Below are positions 43,048 to 52,211 of a stretch of 64,000 nucleotides of DNA, piece after piece. The stretch spans positions 682,001-746,000 of the forward strand of contig NZ_JACIEZ010000002.1 of NCBI RefSeq assembly GCF_014197145.1. The letters are read 5' to 3'. The DNA comes from Gellertiella hungarica. Lineage in GTDB: Bacteria > Pseudomonadota > Alphaproteobacteria > Rhizobiales > Rhizobiaceae. Position 1 is the stretch's first letter. The number at the start of each line of letters is the position of its first letter. Below the pieces are notes generated by a model. It was given only the letters and a program-made list of their open reading frames with translations. It did no database searches and was not told the origin of the DNA. The translations under genes were made by a program, and so were the position numbers.

Positions 43048-43202
43048 GTCTCTCAGCGCAGTTTTCTCCGTCGCTTGCCATACAGGGCACCTCATGCCCG
43101 TGAACCTTCACGCCGGTCTTGCCTGCCAGTCGTCGCGCCAGCGTGGTCAGAGATACATGCCGGCGGCAAGCGCCCCTTTGCTTTCAGCGTCGTCGCCGGA
43201 GG

Positions 43203-43697
43203 TCACCGGAGCCAGTGGCGCAGGGTTTCGGCGGTGGCTTCGGCGGGCGCTTTCTCGGCGAAGCTGCGCAGCTTCAGGGGCTTGCGGCTATCCTTCAGGG
43301 TGAGGAGGAGGGCGTAGGTATCGGGGCCTTCGCTCGCCGGCTCCACCACGGCTTCGATGGTGCCGATGTCGGTGAAGCGGAAGCTGCGCCGGCGGCTGAA
43401 GAGGGCGCTGCGGGTATGCACCGACCCGGTCTGGCTGGCGCGGTCGAGGCGGATGAGCCGGTCGCCGCCCAGAAATGCGGCCGCGACGAGCGGCAGGCCG
43501 ATCGAGGCTGCCCCGATGGCGATGACCCAGAAGGGCAGAAGCACCAGCTGAAAGGGCGGAATGCCGGGGCGGATGAAGAAGTCCCATGCGGGAAAGAAGC
43601 AGAAAAGCCCGGCCACGCCGAAAATCGCCCGTTCCGCCCCGGTTATCCGGTCGCGGCTTTCGAAGCTGTCCCCGTCGATGGTCATCGCGCCCTGCAT
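43203..43697 (-). CDS. Small two-helix membrane protein, PH-like
   Basis: 164 residues. Two membrane segments (about 27-43 and 53-76), then a soluble beta-rich part (GDRLIRLDRASQTGSVHTRSALFSRRRSFRFTDIGTIEAVVEP) resembling bacterial PH-like photosystem-assembly or YdbS-type modules. A GAGG site 9 bases before ATG 43697 favours this start over the one at 43685. Function unknown. Follows lepB on the same strand with a 52-base gap. Confidence 0.65.
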   Translation of the reverse strand: MQGAMTIDGDSFESRDRITGAERAIFGVAGLFCFFPAWDFFIRPGIPPFQLVLLPFWVIAIGAASIGLPLVAAAFLGGDRLIRLDRASQTGSVHTRSALFSRRRSFRFTDIGTIEAVVEPASEGPDTYALLLTLKDSRKPLKLRSFAEKAPAEATAETLRHWLR

Positions 43698-43749
43698 GGC
43701 GTTCAGCCTCGCACGACTTGCTTGCCGATCCGTTACGACGGAAGGCGGC

Positions 43750-44709
43750 TCAGTAAGCCCCGGTAAGCCGCGCGCTCAGATCGGGGGTCACCTTCGGGAC
43801 ATAGACATGCCCCTGGATCTGGGCTGCGGAGACGAAGCCCACCTTCTGCACGTCGCGGCTGTCGCGCGCCGCGTCCCTGTTGTCGCCGATCACGTAGTAG
43901 CTGCCTTCGGGTACCGTGCGTTCCGGATGGTTGTCGAAGCGGCCGGTTCCCGGCGCGGATTGGGCGATTGCCGTGTAGGTCCCGCCTTCCGGCAGGCGCT
44001 CCATGAAGCAGGGCAGCGGGTAGGTCTGGAACCCCGTGGAAAAATCGCAATCCGCCAGCCTGTGCCGCTCCAGCGGCTCGCCGTTGATGACCGGCACGCC
44101 CATCCGCATGGCGACCCGGTCCCCCGGAAGCCCGATGATCCGCGACATGCGCTGGATGGTGCTCTTTCCGGTCCGGGTGGTGAAGAGGATGATGTCGCCG
44201 CGCCTGGGTTCGGACCATCGGTAGGCGTAGCGGTTCACCAGATAGGGCGCGTTGATCTGCAGGGTGGGGGCCATGGAGGGGCCCTGCATCCGCTCGGTCA
44301 CATTGGCGGTGATGAGGGCGATGAGCCCCATCAACCCCGTCATGGGGGCGGAAAGCAGCAGGGCCGCCCGCCGGTAGCTGATTTCGGGGCTCTTCTTCTC
44401 GGGCTTTGCCGCCCGGAAATTCGCGCAATGCAGCGCCCCCGCGGCATGCACCAGCAGGAAGTAGAAAAAGCCATAGGGCATGGAAGACAGGCTGCTGATA
44501 TCCATGAAATAGAGCAGGGCGAAGACCAGGATCACCGCAAGCCCGTAGAAAAGATAGAGGAAAGCAAGCTTCAGCCGGCCCAGGTAGAGAAATCCGAGAA
44601 ACGGGCTGAGGAAAACCGTCAGCAGCACCGCCGGCATCCGGACCGGATCGTCCTCCTGGCGCCCGGGGGACGCAGCAACGGTCCTGCGAACCCTGGGGTA
44701 GGCACGCAT
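43750..44709 (-). CDS. Signal peptidase I homologue, catalytic lysine replaced
   Basis: 319 residues. Three to four N-terminal hydrophobic stretches (about 25-95 and 114-136), then an S26 peptidase domain: nucleophile Ser145 in MQGPSMAPTL, box D/E-type motifs and GDNRDAARDSRD (about 278). At the general-base site the family reads IKRVIGLPGD, but here it is MSRIIGLPGD, with Ser189 where Lys should be; the nearest Lys (182) is seven residues away. So it may be inactive or use another base. GGAG precedes ATG 44709. A second, standard lepB is expected elsewhere in the genome. Confidence 0.85.
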   Translation of the reverse strand: MRAYPRVRRTVAASPGRQEDDPVRMPAVLLTVFLSPFLGFLYLGRLKLAFLYLFYGLAVILVFALLYFMDISSLSSMPYGFFYFLLVHAAGALHCANFRAAKPEKKSPEISYRRAALLLSAPMTGLMGLIALITANVTERMQGPSMAPTLQINAPYLVNRYAYRWSEPRRGDIILFTTRTGKSTIQRMSRIIGLPGDRVAMRMGVPVINGEPLERHRLADCDFSTGFQTYPLPCFMERLPEGGTYTAIAQSAPGTGRFDNHPERTVPEGSYYVIGDNRDAARDSRDVQKVGFVSAAQIQGHVYVPKVTPDLSARLTGAY

Positions 44710-44816
44710 GCATGACTCCATAAAATATAAAATTTCTAATGTCTTAAATTAGCACAAAATGAAACGGCCCGCCAGCCATGGGCCGCGGGCCGCGTGTCTT
44801 CAGGGTAAAGAATGCC

Positions 44817-45236
44817 TTAAGCGGCCGGCTTTGCCCCTGCCAGGAATTCCGCGCAATAGGAGGGGCCGTTGAGGCCTGCGCGGTCGGAGATGGTGGTGAT
44901 CTTGCGGATCGTGTAGCTCTCGTCCACCGTCAGCTTGACGGTGCAGCTCAGATAGCGGGTCTGGGCCGCGGCAATGCGCTTGCCCTTCTTGCCATTGGCG
45001 CCTTCGGCATATTTGGCCGGAACACGCACGGTCTTGTACCCGCCCTTCCAGGTATATTCGATGCTGCCGCCATCGCCGGCATCGGAAACCGGCGGGCCGA
45101 ACTGGGCGAAGAAAGTGCCGGCGGACTTGCCGTTCCAGGCGCTTTCGATGGCGTTGCGCGGCAGGCCGCCGCCGGTGGTGGTGCAGCCGGCGAGCGCGAT
45201 CGCAAGGCTGCCGAGCATGATCATGCGGATGTTCAT
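44817..45236 (-). CDS. Small lipoprotein
   Basis: 139 residues. Lipobox IALAGC at about 13-18 gives a lipidated Cys. The chain holds FFAQFGPPVSDAGDGGSIEYTWKGG, a SmpA/DUF-like pattern common in alphaproteobacterial outer-membrane lipoproteins, and a pair of later Cys (YLSCTVKLTVDES, SYCAEFL) that could form a disulfide. ATG 45236 is chosen for the signal peptide. Confidence 0.75.
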   Translation of the reverse strand: MNIRMIMLGSLAIALAGCTTTGGGLPRNAIESAWNGKSAGTFFAQFGPPVSDAGDGGSIEYTWKGGYKTVRVPAKYAEGANGKKGKRIAAAQTRYLSCTVKLTVDESYTIRKITTISDRAGLNGPSYCAEFLAGAKPAA

Positions 45237-45626
45237 CGGTCGAAGGTCCCTCGAAAATGGTTCGTCAGCCGAAAACGCGCTTCTCCTGTCCCCGGAACGG
45301 GCGCTCTCGGCCATGCAGACGGCCAGCGAAACGGTGATGCTGACCCCGCGCCGCCTGCCTTTGCGGAATGCAGCCTCCGGGAGATTTTTCCCCGGTTGCA
45401 GCACATCCCTGCGCTTGCTCTAGCGGATCGCACAGCCGTTGGAAATCGCCTGAAAGGGGGCGGATGCAACTAATTTTGCATCCGCGACGGTTCCGCCACG
45501 CTGCCTCCGCCGGCGTGCCTTCTGCCGTGATCGCCCAATCCGGAAAAACCGCAAGGCCAATGCGCTTTTTTTGTTTTTGCCGCTTGTGTCTCAAAAAATG
45601 CTGGTCTATAGAACCCGCGCTGGTCA
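45237..45626. other. Intergenic, nothing recognised
   Basis: 390 bases between the lipoprotein gene and tRNA-Pro. Open frames here lack ribosome sites and protein-like composition. It should hold the promoters for both. Confidence 0.4.
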
Positions 45627-45703
45627 CGGAGTGTAGCGCAGTCTGGTAGCGCACCACGTTCGGGACGTGGGGGTCGAGTGTTCGAATCACTCCACTCCGA
45701 CCA
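45627..45703 (+). tRNA. tRNA-Pro (anticodon CGG)
   Basis: Acceptor CGGAGTG / CACTCCG, discriminator A, encoded CCA at 45701-45703; anticodon stem CCACG/CGTGG with loop TTCGGGA, anticodon CGG at 45661-45663; T loop GTTCGAATC. No island junction is seen here. Confidence 0.97.
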
Positions 45704-45706
45704 GCC

Positions 45707-45750
45707 GAAAAGCCCTTGATTTGCTTCGCAAATCGGGGCTTTTTTCTTTT
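45707..45750 (+). terminator. Terminator after tRNA-Pro
   Basis: Nested stems AAAAGCCC / GGGCTTTT and GATTTGC-TTC-GCAAATC, ending in TTTTTTCTTTT. Strong intrinsic form. Confidence 0.85.
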
Positions 45751-46400
45751 CTGGGCAGCGCCGGTGCCTGACGCTCCGATGTGGCGGGAAAGGCGGGCCG
45801 GATGCGCTATTTCTGTTCCGGCCCCGCATGCGCCGGCCGGCCTTGCTCTCGGCGTTCGGCAGGCCAATCCGGTTGCCCTCGGCGGGAAGCCTCAAGCCGG
45901 CGAAAAGCCGCTGTGGCTCTTCGAAACGCCTGTTCTACCCGGGGACGGTGACAGGACGATCAGGTCTTCTCGCAAGCGGAAAAATGATGATGACGCAGTC
46001 CTTCGGCAGGCCGGCGGGGCAGAGACGCCCGGTAACCGAGGGCCTGCTGCTTCGCTTGCGGCCCGGACAAGCTCTGCCTCAGCCGCCCGCCGTTTTTCTG
46101 ACCGCCGGTGCCTGCCTTGAGCGTGGCCCCGGGCGTTCGTTGTTGCGATATCGGCGGGTTCTCCGGGCTCGAACTCGACGGGAGAGAGCTGGGCAAGCCT
46201 TTCCGGTTCCGGAGACCCGAGGAACACCCCTTGGAGCGATACGAGCTCGTCAGACGGGGCGGACCAGGCGGGGGTAAACCCCTGAAACCGCGGCTTTCTT
46301 CAAGGGAGCCCGGAGGATGCGACGCTGACGGTGCCCGTCGCCTGTTGTTTCTTGCGCATGATCCGGGCGGGACGGCGGGGCAGGCCGATGACGGCCAAGT
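45751..46400. other. 650-base stretch without a supported gene
   Basis: Several frames stay open on both strands, but all are Arg/Pro/Ala-rich, lack ribosome sites and show no family motif. It may be a decayed gene; I cannot identify one. Confidence 0.4.
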
Positions 46401-46571
46401 TCAGCGGAGAGAGCGTTGTGCCGCCTCGCTCAGGCGCGGGAAGGAGAGCATCTCGGCGCTTCGCCGGGCAGGATGCGGGGGCAGGTCGCAATTGCGAAAT
46501 ATGCGGCCGAGAAGGCAGCCAAAAACAGCCGCCATCAGGAACCAGACGATTCCGATCTCAAGAACGAACAT
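46401..46571 (-). CDS. Small membrane protein, 56 residues
   Basis: Reads MFVLEIGIVWFLMAAVFGCL, then LGRIFRNCDLPPHPARRSAEMLSFPRLSEAAQRSLR: one membrane helix (about 4-25), a GRIF turn and a basic cytoplasmic tail. AAAGGGGG lies about 11 bases before the ATG. The clean amphipathic design suggests a real gene. Divergent from the decarboxylase gene. Function unknown. Confidence 0.5.
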   Translation of the reverse strand: MFVLEIGIVWFLMAAVFGCLLGRIFRNCDLPPHPARRSAEMLSFPRLSEAAQRSLR

Positions 46572-46833
46572 GAACACAAAGCCCCCTTTGGTGAGGCCAT
46601 TCTCTACTACCGGGGTGATTCGCGCAATAAATCAGAAGTTTCTTATAAAAGTTGACTGATATGCGATATAATTTCGCTCGGAGCGGCATCTTCGGCCGGA
46701 TGCGCGACAGGATATTGTTAACATGTGAAAGAAAATTATGCGTCGCGTCTTGTCTTTCCCGGCGCATGACGCAAGTCTGCGGCTTTCGAAAATCGCCTCC
46801 TCCCGTTCGTGCGAGGAGGCCGGGAGGAATGAC

Positions 46834-48276
46834 ATGTCCGAAACCCTGCACGGGCGCGCGGCCGAAGCCGCAGCGCTTTCTTTCACCGAATCCGAAATGC
46901 GCCGCATCATGGACAAGGTCGGCGGCATGATCGTCGATCACTTCACCGGCCTCAAGGACCGGCCGGTGACCACGCCCTCCACCCTGCCGTCCTTGAAGGC
47001 GGGGCTGGCGGAGGCGCTGCCCATGGAGGCGGTGCCGGTCGACGATCTGCTCGATCAGGTCAGAAGCTTCGTCCTCGACCAGATGACCCATCAGGATCAT
47101 CCCCGCAACTTCGCCTTCGTGCCGGGGCCGTCGAATTTCATCGGCGCCATGGCGGATGCGCTGGCGTCTGCCTACAACATCTTCTGCGGCGCATGGATCG
47201 GCCCGTCGGGCTCGGCGCAGATCGAGATCACCGTCATCGAGTGGCTGCGCCAGCTCTTCGAATTTCCGGAAACGGCGGGCGGGCTTTTCGTCTCCGGCGG
47301 CTCGATGGCCAACATGACCTGCCTTGCGGTGGCCCGGCACGAAATGCTGGCGAACAACCCGTTCAACGCCACCATATACTTCTCCGACCAGACCCATTCC
47401 TCGGTGGCCAAGGGCCTGAAGATCCTCGGCTTCCAGCAGTATCAGCTGCGCAAGATCGCCTCCGACGGGCATTATCGCCTGCCCATGGAGGCGCTGCGCC
47501 AGAAGATTGCGGCCGACCGCCAGCAGGGGCTCGTGCCCTTCTGCGTCGTCGCCAATGCCGGCACCACCAATGCCGGCGCCATCGATCCCTTGAACGAGAT
47601 TGCCGATTTCTGCGCGGCTGAGGGGCTCTGGATGCATGTGGACGGCGCCTATGGCGGCAGTGCCGCGCTCTCGCCCTCCGGCCGCAAGGCGCTCGACGGG
47701 CTGAACCGGGCGGATTCGCTTTCCATCGATCCCCACAAATGGATGTTCCAGCCCTACGAGATGGGCTGCGCCATCGTTCGCAACCAGGCCTATCTCAAGG
47801 ATACGTTCCGGGTTTCGGCCGAATATCTGAAGATCATGGAGGAAAGCGCCGAACAGCCGAACTTCTCCGATTACGGCGTCCAGCTCACCCGCGGCTTCCG
47901 CGCGCTGAAGCTCTGGATGTCGCTGAAGGCCTTCGGCGTTCCCGCCTTTCGCGAGGCGATCGAGGGCGGCATCCGCATGGCGGAGAAGACGGAGGAGCGG
48001 CTTCGCCAGAACCCCGCCTGGGAAATCGTCACCCCCGCCTGCCTCGGCATCGTCACCTTCCGCTGGACCGTCGACGGCATGGCGGAGAAGGATCTCGACG
48101 CGCTGAATGCCAAGATTTCCTCCGACCTCATCATGAACGGCTACGCCATGCTCTCGCCCACCGTCATGTCGGGCCGGCTGGTTCTGCGCATGTGCACCAT
48201 CAACCCCCGCACCACGCTCGAGGACATCCACGGCACGGTGCGCACGATGGAGGAAATCGCCGCAGCGCTGGTGTGA
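46834..48276 (+). CDS. PLP-dependent group II decarboxylase (aromatic amino acid type)
   Basis: 480 residues. Pyridoxal-phosphate fold type I, glutamate/aromatic/diaminobutyrate decarboxylase superfamily: HPRNFAFVPGPSNFIGAMADAL (about 90), WIGPSGSAQIEITVIEWL (about 123), GGLFVSGGSMANM (about 150), ANAGTTNAGAIDPL (about 240), and the Schiff-base Lys in LSIDPHKWMFQPYEMG (about 303). Probable substrate an aromatic L-amino acid, which cannot be fixed from sequence. GGGAGGA precedes ATG 46834. Followed by repeat copy B. Confidence 0.92.
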   Translation: MSETLHGRAAEAAALSFTESEMRRIMDKVGGMIVDHFTGLKDRPVTTPSTLPSLKAGLAEALPMEAVPVDDLLDQVRSFVLDQMTHQDHPRNFAFVPGPSNFIGAMADALASAYNIFCGAWIGPSGSAQIEITVIEWLRQLFEFPETAGGLFVSGGSMANMTCLAVARHEMLANNPFNATIYFSDQTHSSVAKGLKILGFQQYQLRKIASDGHYRLPMEALRQKIAADRQQGLVPFCVVANAGTTNAGAIDPLNEIADFCAAEGLWMHVDGAYGGSAALSPSGRKALDGLNRADSLSIDPHKWMFQPYEMGCAIVRNQAYLKDTFRVSAEYLKIMEESAEQPNFSDYGVQLTRGFRALKLWMSLKAFGVPAFREAIEGGIRMAEKTEERLRQNPAWEIVTPACLGIVTFRWTVDGMAEKDLDALNAKISSDLIMNGYAMLSPTVMSGRLVLRMCTINPRTTLEDIHGTVRTMEEIAAALV

Positions 48277-48311
48277 GGAGGGGGCGCCCTCTGTCCGCAT
48301 TTGCCGTACCG

Positions 48312-48493
48312 CACCCCCCTCTGGCCTGCCGGCCATCTCCCCCTCAAGGGGGGAGATCGGGATAGGGTTTATGATGGCATTCCTCAGCCAACATATCGAC
48401 AAATGGGACGTTTGTTGTTTGAGGAAACCAAATACCGCAATGTCGATCTCCCCCCTTGAGGGGGAGATGTCCCGGCAGGGACAGAGGGGGGTG
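48312..48493. repeat. Composite palindromic repeat, copy B
   Basis: Same arms as copy A (CACCCCCCTCTG-CCTGCCGG-CATCTCCCCCTCAAGGGG and complement), about 47 bp each. The inner hairpin is decayed here (ATATCGACAAATGGGACG). One further mirrored unit ends near 48527. It sits between the 3' ends of the convergent decarboxylase and dxs genes. Confidence 0.85.
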
Positions 48494-48543
48494 TGCTACC
48501 GCATGTTCAAACCCCAAGGACGGGGTGCACCAACACACACCCC

Positions 48544-50490
48544 TTAAGGCGCGAGAACCCGGGCCTTCAACCCGCCCTGACCGAGCGCCTCGAACACCGT
48601 GCGGACGATGCCGGCGCGGTCGAGGCCGGCTTTTTCGTACATGGCTTCGGGCTTGGCCTGCTCCATCCAGAGATCGGGCAGCACCAGCGGGCGGATCTTG
48701 AGGCCGTGGTCGAGGAGGCCGTTTGTCGCCAGATGCTGGAGCACCTGCGCGGCAAAGCCGCCGGCGGCCCCTTCCTCGATGGTGACGAGCACCTCGTGGT
48801 TCTTGACGAGATCGTGGATCAGGGCCGTGTCGAGCGGCTTGGCAAAGCGGGCATCGGCAACCGTGGTGGAAAGCCCAGCGGCATCCAGTTCTTCCGCCGC
48901 CAGCAGACAGTCGGCAAGGCGCGTGCCGAAGGAGAGGAGCGCCACCTTGCTGCCTTGCTTGATGACCCGGCCCTTGCCGATCTCGAGGATGTCGCCGCGC
49001 GCCGGAAGCTCGACGCCCACGCCTTCGCCGCGCGGATAGCGGAAGGAAATCGGCCCCTCGTCATAGGCGGCGGCGGTGCGTACCATGTGCTTGAGCTCCG
49101 CCTCGTCGGCGGCCGCCATGACGACGAAGCCGGGGAGGGCGGCAAGGAAGCCCGTGTCGAAGGAACCCGCATGGGTCGGCCCGTCGGCGCCGACGAAACC
49201 GGCGCGGTCGATGGGGAAGCGGACGGGAAGGCCCTGGATCGCCACGTCATGCACCACCTGGTCATAGCCGCGCTGCAGGAAGGTGGAATAGAGCGCGCAG
49301 AAGGGCTTGTAGCCCTCGGCGGCAAGGCCGGCGGCAAAGGTGACCGCATGCTGTTCCGCAATGCCCACGTCGAAGCAGCGCTTCGGGAAGACATCGGCCA
49401 GCTTGTCGAGGCCGGTGCCTGAGGGCATGGCGGCGGTGATGCCGACGATCTTCTCGTCGAGCCGGGCCTCTTCCACCAGCGCATCGGCGAAAACGGCGGT
49501 GTAGGCGGGCGCATTGGGCTTTGCCTTCGCCTGCGCCCCGGTGATGACGTCGAACTTGTTGACGCCGTGATACTTGTCGGCGGCGGCTTCCGCCGGGGGA
49601 TAGCCCTTGCCCTTCTGGGTCACCACATGGATCAGCACCGGGCCGCGCTGGTTGTCGCGCACGTTGCGCAGGACAGGCAGCAGATGCTCGAAGGAATGAC
49701 CGTCGATGGGGCCGATATGGTAGAAGCCCATTTCCTCGAACATGGTGCCGCCGGTCACGTAGCCGCGGGCATGTTCCACCGCACGGGTGATTGCCCGGTC
49801 GACCGTCTTGCCGAGATAGGCGGTGAGCTTCTTGCCGAGATCGCGCATGCCCATGTAGGTGCGGCCGGAGGCAAGGCGCGCGAGATAGGCGCTCATGGCA
49901 CCCGTCGGCGGCGCAATCGACATGTCGTTGTCGTTGAGGATGACGATGAGGCGGGCATCGAGCGCGCCGGCATTGTTCAGCGCCTCATAGGCCATGCCGG
50001 CAGAAAGCGCGCCGTCGCCGATGACGGCGATGACCTTGCGATCCTTGCCGTCAAGATCGGCGGCAACGGCCATGCCGAGGCCGGCGGAAATCGAGGTGGA
50101 GGAATGGGCCGCCCCGAAGGGATCGTATTCGCTCTCCGCCCGGCGGGTGAAGCCCGAAAGCCCGCCTTCCTGGCGCAGCGTCCGGATGCGGTCGCGCCGT
50201 CCGGTGAGGATCTTGTGCGGATAGCACTGGTGGCCGACATCGAAGATCAGCCGGTCGTCGGGCGTGTTGAAGACCTTGTGGATGGCGATCGTCAGCTCCA
50301 CCACGCCAAGCCCGGCGCCGAGATGCCCGCCGGTCACGGAAACGGCGCTGATCATCTCGTCGCGCAGTTCGCGCGCGAGCTGGGGCAGATCCTTGTCGTC
50401 GATCCCCTTGAGGTCGGACGGGAAATGCACCTTGTCGAGCAGCGGCGTGTCGGGGCGTGTGGTCACGGGCTTTGGCCTCTTCTTCATCAT
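48544..50490 (-). CDS. dxs: 1-deoxy-D-xylulose-5-phosphate synthase
   Basis: First step of the MEP isoprenoid pathway: pyruvate + glyceraldehyde-3-phosphate to DXP, with thiamine diphosphate. 648 residues. [19 protein letters not shown] (about 47), [17 protein letters not shown] (about 78), ThDP motif [19 protein letters not shown]...LNDNDMSI (about 155-185), catalytic Glu region [12 protein letters not shown] and [17 protein letters not shown] (about 370), and a transketolase C-domain. Two ATGs, 50490 or 50487. Encoded as in other rhizobia on the strand of xseB and tlyA, but no longer adjacent to them. Confidence 0.97.
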   Translation of the reverse strand: MMKKRPKPVTTRPDTPLLDKVHFPSDLKGIDDKDLPQLARELRDEMISAVSVTGGHLGAGLGVVELTIAIHKVFNTPDDRLIFDVGHQCYPHKILTGRRDRIRTLRQEGGLSGFTRRAESEYDPFGAAHSSTSISAGLGMAVAADLDGKDRKVIAVIGDGALSAGMAYEALNNAGALDARLIVILNDNDMSIAPPTGAMSAYLARLASGRTYMGMRDLGKKLTAYLGKTVDRAITRAVEHARGYVTGGTMFEEMGFYHIGPIDGHSFEHLLPVLRNVRDNQRGPVLIHVVTQKGKGYPPAEAAADKYHGVNKFDVITGAQAKAKPNAPAYTAVFADALVEEARLDEKIVGITAAMPSGTGLDKLADVFPKRCFDVGIAEQHAVTFAAGLAAEGYKPFCALYSTFLQRGYDQVVHDVAIQGLPVRFPIDRAGFVGADGPTHAGSFDTGFLAALPGFVVMAAADEAELKHMVRTAAAYDEGPISFRYPRGEGVGVELPARGDILEIGKGRVIKQGSKVALLSFGTRLADCLLAAEELDAAGLSTTVADARFAKPLDTALIHDLVKNHEVLVTIEEGAAGGFAAQVLQHLATNGLLDHGLKIRPLVLPDLWMEQAKPEAMYEKAGLDRAGIVRTVFEALGQGGLKARVLAP

Positions 50491-50693
50491 GCGGACATTC
50501 GGGCCCGGCTTTACTGCAATTTCAGTTGCGGCAAAAGCCGGCGAATTCAAGAAGGTCTGTCCTCTATAGCGCAAAAAGCCGCAGCACTCTCGCAAATCCC
50601 GCCAATTCATGCCTCTGCGAAGGTTTTTTTCTCTGCGGGGTAGGAAGCGGTGCGGCTCTGCGCTACCTCTCGCCTCCAGCCAAGGATGAAACC

Positions 50694-51440
50694 ATGCACG
50701 AAGACCTGCTTTACAACGATCCCACGCTCGCCAGCTTCTATGACGTCGAGAACGAGTGGATGGACGATTCGGAAACCTGTTTCGACATGGCCGCGCAGGC
50801 GAAATCCGTCCTCGATCTCGGCTGCGGAACCGGCCTTCTCGCGGTGGCCATGGCCGAAGGCGGCAAGCGCCGCGTGGTGGGGGTCGACCCCGCATCGGCG
50901 ATGCTGGCGATCGCGAGAGCCCGGGAGGGCGGACAGGACGTCACCTTCCTCGAGGCGGATGCCCGTAGCCTCAGGCTGGACGAGCGGTTCGACCTCATCA
51001 CCATGACCGGCCACGCCTTCCAGTGCATGCTGACGCGCGAGGACCGGCTGGCGCTTCTCCGCACCATTGCCGCCCACCTCTCGGACAAGGGCCGCTTCAT
51101 CTTCGACAGCCGCAACCCGGCCGCGGAGGAGTGGCTGGAATGGAACCGCGACGAAAGCGAGCGGGTGATCGAGCATCCCGAACTCGGCACCTTCCTCGCC
51201 TGGAACGAGGCCAGCCTCGATGCCGCAACCGGCATCGTCACCTACGAGACCCATTCCCGGAACCTCATCGGCACAAGGCATTACGAGGCAAAATCCCGCA
51301 TCGCCTTCCCCGACAAGGCGGAACTGGAAGCGATTCTCAAGGAGGCCGGCCTCAAGGCCGAAAGATGGCTCGGCGACTGGTCCGGCGAGGCCTGGGGCCC
51401 TGACATGCCGGAAATCATCCCGATAGGGAAGCGGGGTTGA
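50694..51440 (+). CDS. Class I SAM-dependent methyltransferase
   Basis: 248 residues. Motif [20 protein letters not shown] (about 39), post-[16 protein letters not shown], motif [16 protein letters not shown] (about 100), motif [12 protein letters not shown] (about 138). Small-molecule or protein substrate unknown. ATG 50694. Divergent from dxs. Confidence 0.85.
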   Translation: MHEDLLYNDPTLASFYDVENEWMDDSETCFDMAAQAKSVLDLGCGTGLLAVAMAEGGKRRVVGVDPASAMLAIARAREGGQDVTFLEADARSLRLDERFDLITMTGHAFQCMLTREDRLALLRTIAAHLSDKGRFIFDSRNPAAEEWLEWNRDESERVIEHPELGTFLAWNEASLDAATGIVTYETHSRNLIGTRHYEAKSRIAFPDKAELEAILKEAGLKAERWLGDWSGEAWGPDMPEIIPIGKRG

Positions 51441-51493
51441 ATATTAGCGAGGCTTGTGTCAACTTACGGAAAAATGTAAATCCGAAGGTCTCC

Positions 51494-51820
51494 ATGTCCG
51501 GCCCGATCCATTACGACAATGTCTTCGAGGTGGTCACGACGGACCCCATGGAACTCTTCGACCTGACGCTGCGAGCCGATTTGCTTCGGACCATATTGGC
51601 ATTGATCCGGGAACGCGATCTCACGGCGAGGCAGGTCGGCGAGATTTTGAGGATACCGGCACCGCGCGTCAGCGAATTGATGCGGGGGAGAATTGCACTT
51701 CTGTCTGCTGCGAAGCTGGTCGGCTATCTGGGTCTTTTCGGATACCAGCTGAGGCCCGACATGGTCGCTGGCACGGGTGTCACCTGCGACGTTGTCAAAG
51801 TGACCGGCGCGGCGGCCTGA
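51494..51820 (+). CDS. XRE-type HTH antitoxin (HigA-like)
   Basis: 108 residues. HTH: LRTILALIRERDLTARQVGEILRIPAPRVSELMRGRIALLSAAKLVGYLGLFGYQL (about 33-90), the HTH_37 pattern of antitoxins paired with RelE/Gp49-type toxins. ATG 51494 with GAAGG upstream. The matching toxin reading frame lies on the opposite strand, stop codon to stop codon at 51820/51821. Such pairs are normally co-directional, so this orientation is odd. Confidence 0.8.
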   Translation: MSGPIHYDNVFEVVTTDPMELFDLTLRADLLRTILALIRERDLTARQVGEILRIPAPRVSELMRGRIALLSAAKLVGYLGLFGYQLRPDMVAGTGVTCDVVKVTGAAA

Positions 51821-52155
51821 TCACGCTTTCCGCACGATTTCCATCATGGCCTTGTACCGGCTTTCGAGCGTTTGCATGGCCTTCCGGTCCACCGCGTTCG
51901 TCGTCTTCGTAAAGGCATGCAGGACGTAGACGGTTCCCGGTATTTTGCGCAGTAGACCGCACGATATGCCGGAGATCCATTCTCGATCAGCTCGATGACA
52001 CCGGACCAGTTGCCCTTGAGCACCTTGAACTCGGAAGCGGGTGCCATTCCGGATTGAACAAGCGAAAGGTCGAAGAGAAACTGCTTCTGGATCTCTATCG
52101 GCAGATCACGGAAAGCACGCTCCGCAGCTGCATTCACAAAAGCAAAGCTCTTCAT
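51821..52155 (-). pseudogene. RelE/Gp49-type toxin, frameshifted
   Basis: From ATG 52155 the frame reads MKSFAFVNAAAERAFRDLPI...YRAVYCAK, a normal RelE/Gp49 start. After the run at 51943-51946 (four A on the minus strand) the family ending continues in a different frame: IPGTVYVLHAFTKTTNAVDR, then KAMQTLESRYKAMMEIVRKA and a stop at 51821. One extra A would restore a 111-residue toxin. As written the protein ends in unrelated residues at 51844. A sequencing error in the short A run cannot be excluded. Confidence 0.85.
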
Positions 52156-52162
52156 CTCAGCG

Positions 52163-52211
52163 CCATCCGATAATTAGATGGGCTGAATATTAGAAAATAT
52201 TATCCGGATGG
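52163..52211. promoter_or_regulatory. Imperfect inverted repeat, pirin end / toxin start
   Basis: CCATCCGATAAT (52163-52174) and ATTATCCGGATGG (52199-52211), complementary except for one bulged base. Spacer is AT-rich. It could terminate pirin transcription or be an operator for the toxin gene promoter. Confidence 0.4.

Noticed and set aside
45627-45703. tRNA-Pro as a second island junction
   Set aside because: Its 3' end is not repeated elsewhere in the window and no integrase is adjacent.
45716-46659. Several 100-180 codon frames on both strands after tRNA-Pro
   Set aside because: Arg/Pro-rich, no ribosome sites, no motifs, and they overlap one another; only the small membrane ORF at 46401-46571 looked real.
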